The notes under the pieces: generated by a model
Told to the model about the DNA's origin: nothing
The model's database searches: none
What the model saw: the letters and a program-made list of their open reading frames with translations, nothing else
Shown: one piece after another, positions 7,610-19,001 of the stretch
Layout: the number at the start of each line of letters is the position of its first letter
Numbering within the stretch: position 1 is the first letter of the stretch
NCBI RefSeq assembly: GCF_000196175.1
Contig: NC_005363.1
Span: 2,728,001-2,792,000 of the forward strand
Reading direction: 5' to 3'
DNA from: Bdellovibrio bacteriovorus HD100
GTDB lineage: Bacteria; Bdellovibrionota; Bdellovibrionia; Bdellovibrionales; Bdellovibrionaceae
DNA length: 64,000 bases
Position numbers and translations under genes: made by a program

Positions 7610-9688
7610 TTACACCACAAATCTGGACACTGTTCTGTTCAGGTCATCGGCTTCCTTCACCAGGATGCCGGTGTTGTTGGCAATCGTCTCGGACGACTGC
7701 GCTGATTTTTCGGATTCAGCGGCAATATGCTGGATTGAGGCGCTGACACCTTTGGCGGCTTCGGACTGCTCTTCTGCTGCCAGTGTGACTTCCGAAATGG
7801 ACTGGGTGGTCTTTTCGATACCCGCCACGATTTTACTGAAGGCTTCACCTGCCTGCTTGGAAATAGAACTGCCCTGTTCCACGCGTTTGGTGGATTCATT
7901 GATCAACTTGGAAATTTCTTTCGTCGCCTGGGAAGATCTTTCCGCCAGCTTACGAACTTCATCCGCAACCACCGAGAAGCCCAGTCCGTGTTCACCGGCA
8001 CGAGCAGCCTCGATCGCGGCATTGAAGGCCAGAAGATTGGTCTGGCTGGCGATCTCGCTGATCACCTTGATGATCTCGCTGATGTCTTCCGAGGACTTGT
8101 TGATCAGCTCCATTGCTTCGATGGATTTGGAGATGGCCTGACTGCCCTGTTCAGCTTCTTTCTGAGTGATTTTGGCCAGTTCATTGGCCTGTTTCGTATT
8201 ATCTGCAATCGACGCGATGGAAGCGGTGAACTCTTCAATGGAAGCGTTCATTTCTTCGACCGTCGCCCCCAGGCTCTGGGCCCCGGCGGCCACAGACGTG
8301 GACTGCTCCGCGATGGACTTGGAGGACGTGCCAAAGTTATTGGCAGAGGACACAACCATGGAGATCACCCCACGCAGGTCCACCATCATTTTCTGAATAC
8401 CGTCCGCCAGCTGGCCGATGGCATCCGCACCTGAAACTGTGATCGGCGAAGTCAGGTCCCCCGCCGCGGCTTTATTCACCGTCAGCAACAAAGCATCGAC
8501 TTTCATTTGGTCTTCTTCGGCTTTTCTTTTCACGGCTTGTTCCAGCTCTACCTGCTGGGTGATGTCACTGGCAAATTTCACAACCTTATAAGGTTTGCCA
8601 TTCATATCCATGATCGGATTGTAAGTGGCCTGGATCCAGATGGATTTGCCACCGGCACCCACGCGCAGGTAACGACCGGAGTCGAACTCTCCCCGATTCA
8701 GTCTGGCCCAGAAGTTCGCATAGTCGGGCCCCGCCGTGTATTCGCTGTTACAGAACATGCGATGATGTTTGCCCTGGATTTCAGACAGACCATAACCGAC
8801 GGTTTTCAGGAAGTTTTCATTGGCGGTGATGATCGTGCCATCCATGTTAAATTCAATCACGGCCTGGGCTTTGCCGATGGCCGAGATTTTTCCGGCATCT
8901 TCCGCAGCTCTCATTTTTGCGGCTGTGATGTCTGTGGCGAACTTCACCACTTTGAAGGGCTTGCCATCGGCATTGAAGATCGGGTTGTAAGAGGCATTGA
9001 TCCACACTTCGCGACCGCCCTTGGCAAAGCGTTTGAATTCACCCGCTTCAAACTCGCCCCGTGCCAGCTTTTCCCAGAACATTTTGTATTCTGCAGAACT
9101 GGCATAAACGGGGTCACAGAACATGCGATGATGCTGGCCCTGGATATCACCCAGCCCGTATCCGACGGTTGCCAGGAAATTATCATTGGCGTTGAGGATG
9201 GTTCCGTCCAGATTAAATTCAATCACGGCCTGAGCGCGGCTGATCGCCGTCACCTTGCCTTCGTACTCGGATGTTCTGGCTTTCACCGCAGTGATGTCTG
9301 TGGCGAACTTCACCACTTTGCACGGATTGCCTTCATTATCAAAAATCGGATTGTAAGAAGCATTGATCCAGATTTCTTTGCCGCCTTTGGCGATGCGTTT
9401 GAATTCGCCGGCCACAAATTCACCTTTGGCCAAAGTCTGCCAGAATTTTTTGTATTCGGTGCTCATGCCATACTCAGGTTCACAGAACATGGAATGGTGA
9501 TGATTCTGGATTTCGTCCAAGGAGTATCCCGAGGTCTTCAGAAAGTTTTCGTTGGCTGTGATGATTGTCCCATCGAGGTTGAATTCAATCACCGCCTGCA
9601 CGCGGTGCAGAGCCTTGATTTCTTCGCGAAGGCTGTTGAGTTCATCAAGCTGGGGACTTTGTTCAACAATTTTACGTGCGGTACTCAT
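7610..9688 (-). CDS. Soluble chemoreceptor with three PAS domains
   Basis: A 692-residue methyl-accepting chemotaxis protein with no membrane segment. I chose the ATG at 9688 because the ribosome-binding site aaggagag lies just upstream; the open frame runs 24 codons further with no good signal. Three PAS/PAC units (about 30-130, 150-255 and 270-375) each have A.IEFN.DG.I..AN.NFL, MFC and [10 protein letters not shown] blocks and are very similar to each other. A short HAMP-like linker (GDLTSPI) follows, then the signalling domain with the tip [19 protein letters not shown]. The architecture resembles Aer/BdlA-type cytoplasmic receptors. PAS domains may hold haem or flavin to sense oxygen or redox state. 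Confidence 0.93.
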   Translation of the reverse strand: MSTARKIVEQSPQLDELNSLREEIKALHRVQAVIEFNLDGTIITANENFLKTSGYSLDEIQNHHHSMFCEPEYGMSTEYKKFWQTLAKGEFVAGEFKRIAKGGKEIWINASYNPIFDNEGNPCKVVKFATDITAVKARTSEYEGKVTAISRAQAVIEFNLDGTILNANDNFLATVGYGLGDIQGQHHRMFCDPVYASSAEYKMFWEKLARGEFEAGEFKRFAKGGREVWINASYNPIFNADGKPFKVVKFATDITAAKMRAAEDAGKISAIGKAQAVIEFNMDGTIITANENFLKTVGYGLSEIQGKHHRMFCNSEYTAGPDYANFWARLNRGEFDSGRYLRVGAGGKSIWIQATYNPIMDMNGKPYKVVKFASDITQQVELEQAVKRKAEEDQMKVDALLLTVNKAAAGDLTSPITVSGADAIGQLADGIQKMMVDLRGVISMVVSSANNFGTSSKSIAEQSTSVAAGAQSLGATVEEMNASIEEFTASIASIADNTKQANELAKITQKEAEQGSQAISKSIEAMELINKSSEDISEIIKVISEIASQTNLLAFNAAIEAARAGEHGLGFSVVADEVRKLAERSSQATKEISKLINESTKRVEQGSSISKQAGEAFSKIVAGIEKTTQSISEVTLAAEEQSEAAKGVSASIQHIAAESEKSAQSSETIANNTGILVKEADDLNRTVSRFVV

Positions 9689-10000
9689 CGAAGGTCTCTC
9701 CTTACAAATAGTCGACCTACAACTGTTCGGTAGGATCCCTGACCAGGAAGAGAGGAACATTTTGTTTTGTCTGAATCTTAATCTTTCCGCCCAATGGCGA
9801 GAAAATTAGAAACCAGCAATCAAACAAACTAATAAACATTTTATGGGCTTTAAGTTCCTAGAAATTTCAGAAAACAGGCTTAGTCTTGCCGGGCTGTAAT
9901 AAATCCCCCGGAACCCGAGCATAAACTCACACGGACGGGGTACTTTTTTTCGTTCGAAAATATTTTGTTTACCGGTTTTTTACTGTTATTTTTTGAGACT
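9689..10000. other. 312-bp gap upstream of the chemotaxis operon
   Basis: Contains the leader of the minus-strand receptor gene and the end of the neighbouring protease transcript. I see no ORF, tRNA or strong hairpin. The AT-rich part around 9790-9870 probably holds the receptor promoter, but no consensus is clear enough to place. Confidence 0.4.
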
Positions 10001-11431
10001 TTAAAGCGCCGCCGGCAGCACGACTCGACCTGTTTCCTCATACGCCTTCAACAAATCCCGGCCCTGGTATTCTTCCATCCCCGTTTCACCGGAAAGAACC
10101 TTCAGCAGGGCCTCGCGGAAGGAGTCATTCAGAATCTGCAGATCCCGCAAAGCCGCACTGGCTGTATAACCCTGCAAAACCGCCTGAACGGCCTGGGTCT
10201 GAACTTTGTTTTGCAGCGCCTGGGGATTTTCATGAATCAGGGCGATGTTTTCATAATAGTCGGCATTGATGCTGTAACCTTCGTTGCGATACACACAGGC
10301 CAGCAACCGCGCATACCGGGTTTGTTCTGCATTCAGCAGATACTGCGCACGCAGGGATTTCATTTCTTCCTTGGACAGACTGTTTCTGGATTTGCACACT
10401 GACTGGATACGGGGGCTTAAAGCGGAAGAGTCAAACAGATAGTTTTGACGCTTGTCCATCTGGGCCTGAACACAGGAAGCACTGGTGCCACACACCGAAT
10501 GCAGGCGCTGCACAACCTTAAAGAATCGATAGGCATTGAAAAGGCCGGCTTTGTTTTTCTCGGAATACAGACTGTGGAAAGAACGAATCGCGGTTCTTTC
10601 GATCAGGCTTTCAATCTGAGCCCGGGACAGGGACGGAATCAAGGCCTTGGCATTGGCGATAGAGCCGGAAACCAAAGGTGTCGCCCCGCTGGTTTCACCA
10701 AACAGAACCTCCTGCCCGTGGCCATCGATCGCCGCCTGGTATTCATCAGCCGGTGCCAGAATGTCCAGCTGTTCAGACTCCTGGGAAGACAACGTCTGTA
10801 AACCCCGAGGTGAATAAGAACCCACGCTGATCACCGGAGCAGCTCTTTCGTGCGCGGCAATTTCATTCGGGTGATCATTCCCCGCAGCCATGACCCAAAT
10901 GATGCCCATCTGATCCACTTCGGTGGCCAGCTCCAGCACGGATTCGGAGGTCCAGCCCATGGAATTGGAAATCACCTGCGGTTTGACCGGAAGATCCTTG
11001 AGCTCTCTGACCGCGCCAAAATAAAACACCGCCGGAGAAACTCTCTTCAATTGCACATAGTTCACAACTTCTGAAACAGAGACCATGCCCTGGCCGTTGA
11101 TTAAAGAGGCCACGCTGGTCCCGTGATGCCCCTTCATTGGGCGATTCCCGTTCATGGCGCGATCCACCGGGATATCAAAGGCCAGATTGATATGCTCTTT
11201 TTCAAACCCCACATCGTAGACGGCCACAGGAACACGCGGCAGATTCGGCATCTGCCGCATTTCTTCTTTCACCAGATCGGCTCCGATGTATTCCTGCGCC
11301 CAGAAAGGCGTCAAACGGCCGTCTTCCACTTCCACCGGGTGGCGTTTTTCCAACTCCACAAAAGCGCCGGCCCGAAGGGTGTTTAAAAGCACCAAAAGAC
11401 AAGCCAGAATGCGGGATTTTTTATTTTTCAT
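10001..11431 (-). CDS. Exported subtilisin-like serine protease (S8 family)
   Basis: A 476-residue protein from the ATG at 11431 (ribosome-binding site agggggc), giving a signal peptide ending near residue 23. The S8 catalytic triad is visible: Asp73 in AVYDVGFE, His103 in GHHGTSVAS and Ser248 in GETSGATPLVSG. Asn185 in AAGN forms the oxyanion hole. Residues about 300-476 form a C-terminal helical region of unknown role. No long pro-domain is evident. Exported S8 proteases in predators are often used on prey proteins or the cell's own surface; that role is inferred. Confidence 0.9.
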   Translation of the reverse strand: MKNKKSRILACLLVLLNTLRAGAFVELEKRHPVEVEDGRLTPFWAQEYIGADLVKEEMRQMPNLPRVPVAVYDVGFEKEHINLAFDIPVDRAMNGNRPMKGHHGTSVASLINGQGMVSVSEVVNYVQLKRVSPAVFYFGAVRELKDLPVKPQVISNSMGWTSESVLELATEVDQMGIIWVMAAGNDHPNEIAAHERAAPVISVGSYSPRGLQTLSSQESEQLDILAPADEYQAAIDGHGQEVLFGETSGATPLVSGSIANAKALIPSLSRAQIESLIERTAIRSFHSLYSEKNKAGLFNAYRFFKVVQRLHSVCGTSASCVQAQMDKRQNYLFDSSALSPRIQSVCKSRNSLSKEEMKSLRAQYLLNAEQTRYARLLACVYRNEGYSINADYYENIALIHENPQALQNKVQTQAVQAVLQGYTASAALRDLQILNDSFREALLKVLSGETGMEEYQGRDLLKAYEETGRVVLPAAL

Positions 11432-11556
11432 GGAAAGCCCCCTATGGGCCTTAAGAATGCACTGGGCATGCCCACCCAGAGCCAACACAACAAAGCCCAG
11501 ACTCAGAAGCTGTCTAGCCCCGTGAATCCCGGCCGGATTTGTCACCGGGGACTGTC

Positions 11557-13425
11557 TCAGTCCGGGACAGCGGGAAAGACCAACTTCACCGTCGTGCCAG
11601 AAGCAGGACTGACCGAATGGTGCACAGAGGACACTTCCACCTGACCACCGAACAACTGCATGTATTCCGCAATCAGCGAAGTGCCAAAACCAGTTCCCTC
11701 TTCATTGCTGGTGCCTTTGTGCGAAAACAGTTTATTTCTTTTAAACAACAAACCGACTTCATTCGGATGTATCCCCGTACCCTGATCGCGGATTTCAAGC
11801 ACCACGCAGTCATCCTGCTTCTGTGCCAACAGGCGTATTTCCCGCCCCGGTTCACAGAACTTGATGCTGTTGGAAAGAACATTGGAAAGCACCTGATTGA
11901 TCAGCGCCGAACGGTCGGCGCGCACACAAAGATCGTTAGCAATTGCAACTTCGATCAGCAGTTCTTTTTCTTCAATCTGCCAGGAATAGTGGTTCACGGC
12001 CTCCCAACATGCCGAGGCCAGCTCGACCCGTTGCATTTCGGCGTTCTGCTTGAACACGTGATAGACTTCTTCCTGCCGGACAGATTTCAGAATTTGATTG
12101 AGTTTGTTGGTGGAACTGTTGATGCGGTCCAGATGCGCATCCGCGGCCTGGGCACTGACATGATCCTTGAGCATTTCTGAGTGATACAAAAGACCTGAAA
12201 CCGTGTTCGCCACGTCATGGGACAGCACTCGCACCAGCCGGTGATAGCGCTCTTTGTCCTCGGCCGCCTGCTGGGCCTGACGCTTTTCTTCATCCAGCAC
12301 GCGAATTTTGTAAGCCAGGCCCAAAGACAGCACAATCATCTCGCCGAGATTTGCCAGCAACAGCGAATACTGGGTGTAGATGTTGCCGGTGATGAAACCG
12401 TGAATCGAGGCAAACCAGATAAAGGTTCCGATCAACACCACCAGCCAGCTCAGCAGGAAATAAGACGCCAGCCTGTGACCATAGCGGATCAAAGAATAGA
12501 AGCCGCAGAAGATAAAAAACAGAATTCCCGCACCGATCGAAATGTCGATCAGATATCCCAGGAAAAAGAGCTCCCGGTATGTCGGCGCAAACAGACTTCC
12601 CACCATGGTCACCACCGACAAGGCGGCAAACAGGCGAAGCCCCCAATAACCGACCGTGAACTCTTTCTTGATGCTGAGGAATCTTTCAACAAAAAGACTG
12701 GCCGAAAAAAGACTGACCGAAGAAAAGAACATCAGATAGTTGGAAAAAACAAACTTGCTGTTCGGAAGCAGATAGCTGTCAAAGACCCCGTGCAGAACCA
12801 GGGCCGTCACCCCGAAACTGGCCGCGAAGAATGAATAGCTCAGATGATCTTTTTGCGTGGTGAACAGCCCCAGCAAAAGATTGTAGACCACCAGCGAAAA
12901 GATTCCGCCCAGATAGAAGTAAAAAATTGTGCGGGAAAGATCGTCCTGATGTTCCAGATCTGACGGGTCCGCCAAAAAGACCCGGGTGTTCAATGCGTGG
13001 TGCGAATCTCGTTTGATAAAATAGGTCGCGGATTCCTGGGGAGCCAGCTCGATGGGGAAAGCGCCGAAGCGGCTTTGAACGGCCCGTTCTGCCATCGGCA
13101 ACCCGGGGCCAGAGGACCGCTGGCCAGGCTCGCCCTGCTTTTGCAGATACAAACGCCCCATCAGAGGGGCATCGAAATAGAGCACTTTGGATTGAACAGA
13201 GTCCTGATCATTGTGCAAAGAAATCTTAAACCACTGATCCAGTTCCGTGTAACCTCGCGCCAGCTCTTTGGCGCCGGCTCGATTAAAAACCACCGAGGCC
13301 GCAGTCTCGACGCTGGCGGCGGCCTCGCCCATTTCAACCTGGCTGGTGATATCCATCACGGCCGCCTGGGCCTGGAAGGCAATTAGAATAAGAAACGTAC
13401 AAAAGAAACGAATGGCTGGCTCCAA
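11557..13425 (-). CDS. 7TMR-DISM sensor histidine kinase
   Basis: A 622-residue protein. A signal peptide (about 1-22) is followed by an extracellular 7TMR-DISMED2-like beta-rich domain (about 25-170), seven transmembrane helices (about 180-390), a coiled linker, a dimerisation/His box (VRVLSHDVANTVSGLL) and an HATPase domain ending near 620 with N-box SNVLSNSIKF and G-box GTGIH and GTGFGTSL. There is no receiver domain. The His box lacks the usual LRTPL, a feature shared with the kinase at 17220-18938. The ligand-binding outer domain of this family often senses sugars or small metabolites. No partner regulator adjoins. Confidence 0.88.
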   Translation of the reverse strand: MEPAIRFFCTFLILIAFQAQAAVMDITSQVEMGEAAASVETAASVVFNRAGAKELARGYTELDQWFKISLHNDQDSVQSKVLYFDAPLMGRLYLQKQGEPGQRSSGPGLPMAERAVQSRFGAFPIELAPQESATYFIKRDSHHALNTRVFLADPSDLEHQDDLSRTIFYFYLGGIFSLVVYNLLLGLFTTQKDHLSYSFFAASFGVTALVLHGVFDSYLLPNSKFVFSNYLMFFSSVSLFSASLFVERFLSIKKEFTVGYWGLRLFAALSVVTMVGSLFAPTYRELFFLGYLIDISIGAGILFFIFCGFYSLIRYGHRLASYFLLSWLVVLIGTFIWFASIHGFITGNIYTQYSLLLANLGEMIVLSLGLAYKIRVLDEEKRQAQQAAEDKERYHRLVRVLSHDVANTVSGLLYHSEMLKDHVSAQAADAHLDRINSSTNKLNQILKSVRQEEVYHVFKQNAEMQRVELASACWEAVNHYSWQIEEKELLIEVAIANDLCVRADRSALINQVLSNVLSNSIKFCEPGREIRLLAQKQDDCVVLEIRDQGTGIHPNEVGLLFKRNKLFSHKGTSNEEGTGFGTSLIAEYMQLFGGQVEVSSVHHSVSPASGTTVKLVFPAVPD

Positions 13426-13526
13426 ATTATGTCAATTGACGCTAGTTTAGCTGTAATGACGAAATAGCAGCCAAGGATTGCAAGTTCAAGCTAAGCCTCA
13501 GTTAAGACTATTACAATCCAGCCACA

Positions 13527-15224
<1,698 letters not shown>

Positions 15225-15384
15225 GAATAATCCTCAAGTAAAGGAAGGGTCGTTATGAGCATGAACCTACTCCTAGCCCGCGCCATAAGCAAGCGGTGGC
15301 CCGTGCATAATTTACCCAGTGAAATTCGTAAAAAGGCGCCGGCGGCCCTTGCCAAACCGCAGCCAGAGGACTATGCATGGGTCC

Positions 15385-15864
15385 ATGATAAAAAGCCTTC
15401 TGTTGTCGCTATTAAGCCTGTTGTTTTCAGTTCAAAGTTTTGCGGCAGTGTTGCATTTTTACAGCAATCCCCGCGTGCCACAGCCTCTGTTCCACGTAAC
15501 GCTGGAATATAAATCCTATGTGTACGAAGCCGACACCCGCGCCGGCGGCCGCCGCGTCCCGGCCCATCACCTGCCCGCCGGTCACATCCGCGTTGAAATA
15601 CCCGATGAGCTGGTCAATGAACAGGCCCTGCTGGGGCAACTGGGACTGCCTTTTGATTATCAGTTTGTCTGGGACAATCAAAAGACCTATTGTTCAAAGC
15701 TGGTGGGAATTGCCCTGAACATGAAGCCCCTGCCAATGAGTTTCGCCGGGACCCACTATGTAAAATACTATCCGGACTGGATCCATCGCAATGACCCGGG
15801 CATTTCCCCGGATCAGATTCTGGAGTTCGGCCTGGAGCACGGGCGGCAGATTTACCCGCAATAG
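15385..15864 (+). CDS. Exported protein, YiiX/YebB-like papain-fold candidate
   Basis: A 159-residue protein with a Sec signal peptide (MIKSLLLSLLSLLFSVQSFA). The start could also be ATG 15373; the Shine-Dalgarno-like agagga at 15365-15370 is poorly spaced for either. The mature part has FHVTLEY...VYEAD, then TYCSKLVGIAL. This matches the circularly permuted NlpC/P60-type (YiiX/YebB) pattern: a histidine at the start of a strand ending in yEA, later a catalytic cysteine in C-S-x-L-V. Such proteins may act as amidases or acyltransferases. Function not established. Confidence 0.6.
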   Translation: MIKSLLLSLLSLLFSVQSFAAVLHFYSNPRVPQPLFHVTLEYKSYVYEADTRAGGRRVPAHHLPAGHIRVEIPDELVNEQALLGQLGLPFDYQFVWDNQKTYCSKLVGIALNMKPLPMSFAGTHYVKYYPDWIHRNDPGISPDQILEFGLEHGRQIYPQ

Positions 15865-15986
15865 CTTCAAAACAGGACAGTTCCATTATTGCAACAATCA
15901 GTTGCAAATATGTCTCCTTACGCAACAATCCCAGCCATGGCAGGATGAGTCCATCACGAACACTCATCCCCTTGAAGGAGGATTTT

Positions 15987-16520
15987 ATGACTGCAAGCAA
16001 ATGGAACATCGACCCCATGCACTCCAGCGCCAACTTCACCATCAAACACATGATGATTGCGAAAGTTCACGGCGGCTTTGAAAAACTCTCTGGCAGCCTG
16101 AACCTGGATTCATCGGACATCACCAAGTCTTCGATTGAGGCTGTGATTGATGCCGCCAGTATCAACACCCGTGAAGCCCAGCGCGACACGCACTTAAAAA
16201 GTGCTGACTTCTTTGATGTTGAAAAATATCCGACCCTGAATTTCAGATCCACGAAAGTGGAAAAAGATGGCGATGACCTGAAAGTCACCGGAGACTTGAC
16301 CATTCATGGCATCACCAAAGAAGTGGTTCTGGCCGTGGAAGGCCCGACGGCTGAAATGAAAGACCCCTATGGAAATATCAAAATCGGAATTTCTGCGACG
16401 ACCAAAATCAAACGCAAGGATTTCGGCCTGAGCTGGAATGCGGCTTTGGAAGCCGGCGGTGTGCTGGTCGGTGACGATGTCAGCATCTCGTTGGATGTGC
16501 AGTTCGCGAAACAGGTTTAG
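15987..16520 (+). CDS. YceI-family lipid-binding-like protein
   Basis: A 177-residue YceI protein from the ATG at 15987 with an excellent ribosome-binding site (gaaggagg). It has the family's opening WNIDPMHSSANFTIKHM, then the block TREAQRDTHLKSADFFD.E.YP, then a VTGDLTIHGITK block. YceI proteins form a lipocalin-like barrel that binds polyisoprenoid lipids. Many are periplasmic, but this one has no signal peptide and is probably cytoplasmic. Monocistronic, convergent with the response regulator. Confidence 0.93.
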   Translation: MTASKWNIDPMHSSANFTIKHMMIAKVHGGFEKLSGSLNLDSSDITKSSIEAVIDAASINTREAQRDTHLKSADFFDVEKYPTLNFRSTKVEKDGDDLKVTGDLTIHGITKEVVLAVEGPTAEMKDPYGNIKIGISATTKIKRKDFGLSWNAALEAGGVLVGDDVSISLDVQFAKQV

Positions 16521-16542
16521 TTGATTAAAGAATCTGGGGCCT

Positions 16543-17184
16543 TTAAGCCAGATTGCGCTTCAGGGCCCAGACGCTGATTTCAACGGCGTTTGAAAGATTC
16601 AATTTTCGCATCACATTGGTTTTGTGAGTTTTGATGGTGTGTTCAGAACACTCCAGGCACGCCGCCACTTCTTTGTTGGTTTTTCCTTGTGCGATCATGC
16701 GCACCACTTCCAGCTCGCGCGGAGTCAGCACATTCGTCAGGCGGGGCTCCCCCATTACTTTTTCAAGTGCCGGGCAAACATAGTCTTTGTCTTCAAGCAG
16801 AGACTTCACCGCGTCTTCCAGAACATCCATGGCAGAAACTTTGGACAGCATCACCTTCACACCCAGGCGTTGATATTGCGCCAGAGTTTCAGCGTCCTCG
16901 CACTGAGTGACCAGCATGAACTTCAGATCCGGACGAGCCGAAGCGGCCATCGTCAAAAGCTCCAGTCCGGATTGCCCGGGCAGCAGATGATCCAGCACCA
17001 CATAGTTCACATCCAGGCTTTTCAGATTCTGCATGGCTGAGCCTACGGTGGAGGCTTCTCCCAGACACTGGATCTTTGCAGACAACGACGTCAACGCCAC
17101 ACGCATCCCCTGACGGGTCACCGGATGGTCATCAACAATAAAAAACGATACGGGATTTTGAAGAGTGTTCTCTAGTGTGCTCAT
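16543..17184 (-). CDS. NarL/FixJ-type response regulator
   Basis: A 213-residue regulator from the ATG at 17184. The receiver domain (about 12-130) has FFIVDDHPVTRQGM, the phosphorylated Asp in YVVLDHLLPGQSG, and a conserved Lys. The C-terminal LuxR-type DNA-binding domain has LTPRELEVVRMIAQGKTNKE and HTIKTHKTNVMRKL. The cognate kinase gene lies immediately upstream (17220-18938), so the two form a two-component pair. Confidence 0.93.
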   Translation of the reverse strand: MSTLENTLQNPVSFFIVDDHPVTRQGMRVALTSLSAKIQCLGEASTVGSAMQNLKSLDVNYVVLDHLLPGQSGLELLTMAASARPDLKFMLVTQCEDAETLAQYQRLGVKVMLSKVSAMDVLEDAVKSLLEDKDYVCPALEKVMGEPRLTNVLTPRELEVVRMIAQGKTNKEVAACLECSEHTIKTHKTNVMRKLNLSNAVEISVWALKRNLA

Positions 17185-17219
17185 GTCTTTACCAACTATT
17201 CTCTGCTCAGAGTAACAGG

Positions 17220-18938
17220 TCAACCAAATAACGGCAATTGTACACGGACCAGAGTCCCTTCTCCCTCTGCGGATTCTATGCTGAGCACACCCCCCATTTG
17301 GGTGATAAAGTCCTTCGTGAAGTGAAGACCGATTCCAAAACCACCACCTGCTGCCATCGATGGAGCTTTGGAACTAAACAATTCGTCGATCAGTTCCTGG
17401 GACATGCCAAGGCCATAATCCTGAATACTCAGCTCTACGTGGCGCTCGAGCATCCGGCCGGTGACATGCACCACTCCTTCACGAGGGCTGAAGCGAATGG
17501 CATTTGAAAGAATATTGCGAACAACCGCTTCCAGCACTTTGCCAGAACCGGACAGAAGAATTTCGTGCGCAGGAAGTGCCGTGTGCAGCTGGATATTCTT
17601 CTGCAGAAGCTGCGGCGACAACTGCTCGATGGCGGCCTTCACCCGGCCTTTGAAGTCGATGCCACGCTGACTTTCATCCTCGTGACTCCAGGCCAGCACA
17701 TCCCGCAAAAGTCCCATCGAAGATTTGTTGGCGTCATGAATCCTCTGCAAAGACTCGACAGAGGATTGATCTTCACTTTTTCGCATTTGTCCAATGACCC
17801 CGGTCAGCAGCATCTGCACTCCGGAAAGCGAACCGGTCAGGTCATGGGAAAGAACCGTCTGCACCTTGCGGCTGAAACGGGTCATTTGAAGAATCTGCGC
17901 ATTCAGCTCCCGCAGAGTGCGATTGCTTTCCTCCAGATCCGTCACATCCATCAACACATAGATTTTGGCGGTTTCAGGGCCCTTTTTCTTTAATTGCACC
18001 TTGTGCTCAGCAATGCGGAAAGTGCGACCGGCATAGGCAAAGGACTCTGCACAGTCAATAATCTCCTGAATCACCGGAATCTGACTGGCACGCTGGCCAA
18101 TGTCATCTTCGCTCAACTCAAGGATCTTTTTAGCCGCCTGGTTGCAGTCCCAAAATTCACCATGGGTGTTTAGAACAATCACCGGATTGGGCAAATGATC
18201 AAACACACTTCTTTGCGCCAGAGTGCTGATTTCAAGAACATCCCCGCGCGCCACCGCATAGTTCAAAGCCAGCATGGAAGGCCAGATCCCTGCCACCGTC
18301 AACTGCATGAACTGCGGCTGCAGTTTGAACACTGTCTGCCCAAGGATTTCGGCTCCCACCGGAACTAGACTTGCCAGGAACATCACAAATGCGTGCCAGC
18401 GTCGCGGGCCTTTCTGGGTGGCCATCACCCAGAAATAAACTCCGTACAAGGCAAAAATCCAAAAGAACGAATACATCAGATTGGCTTTTTGCAGCGGACT
18501 TCGTTCAAAGATAGGAAGCCCCTGAAAACCATCCACCAAGCGGAAGTTAAAGAAGATCCATTCTTTCGCAAAAGGAAAGCCCATCATCGAAAGGGCATTG
18601 GCGACAATCACCACCGCCGGGAACAGATAAAGCACCCCATACCAACGGCGCACTTTTCCCCAAAGCTTGGGAAGGAAAATGGCCGTCCCCACCAGAGCCC
18701 AGGTCGCACACAGCGGTGGCAAAATCAGCTGCCGCATGTGAGTCAGGAAAATTTTAACAGACATATCATCAATCACCAGAACAGTGATGACGGAAAAAGC
18801 CCACACTGCATAGGTCACCTGAATACTCAGGATCAGGCGATGCAACAGCTGACGGCGATAGGGCCAAAGAAAACAGCTTAAGACCGTACAAACCGAGAAC
18901 GACAGCATCAATGAAAGAAAAACCAGAAGAAACACCAT
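17220..18938 (-). CDS. Membrane sensor histidine kinase with PAS domain
   Basis: A 572-residue kinase: seven or so N-terminal transmembrane helices (about 1-235), a PAS domain (about 245-350, PNPVIVLNTHGEFWDCN), the His box VQTVLSHDLTGSLSGVQ and an HATPase domain (N-box NILSNAIRF; G boxes DYGLGM and GGGFGIGLH). The kinase acts on the NarL-type regulator that follows 35 bp downstream. The His box is non-standard (HD....SG instead of HELRTPL). Confidence 0.9.
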   Translation of the reverse strand: MVFLLVFLSLMLSFSVCTVLSCFLWPYRRQLLHRLILSIQVTYAVWAFSVITVLVIDDMSVKIFLTHMRQLILPPLCATWALVGTAIFLPKLWGKVRRWYGVLYLFPAVVIVANALSMMGFPFAKEWIFFNFRLVDGFQGLPIFERSPLQKANLMYSFFWIFALYGVYFWVMATQKGPRRWHAFVMFLASLVPVGAEILGQTVFKLQPQFMQLTVAGIWPSMLALNYAVARGDVLEISTLAQRSVFDHLPNPVIVLNTHGEFWDCNQAAKKILELSEDDIGQRASQIPVIQEIIDCAESFAYAGRTFRIAEHKVQLKKKGPETAKIYVLMDVTDLEESNRTLRELNAQILQMTRFSRKVQTVLSHDLTGSLSGVQMLLTGVIGQMRKSEDQSSVESLQRIHDANKSSMGLLRDVLAWSHEDESQRGIDFKGRVKAAIEQLSPQLLQKNIQLHTALPAHEILLSGSGKVLEAVVRNILSNAIRFSPREGVVHVTGRMLERHVELSIQDYGLGMSQELIDELFSSKAPSMAAGGGFGIGLHFTKDFITQMGGVLSIESAEGEGTLVRVQLPLFG

Positions 18939-19001
18939 GTTTAAAAATTCTAACCACGGGGCCCTGTGGGGGCAATTTCATTGACAGCTGACGCTGGGGG
19001 C

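Noticed and set aside
8507-9733. 408-codon plus-strand open frame
   Set aside because: Exactly antisense to the triple-PAS receptor, which has clear domains and a ribosome-binding site; His/Phe-rich composition is that of a shadow frame.
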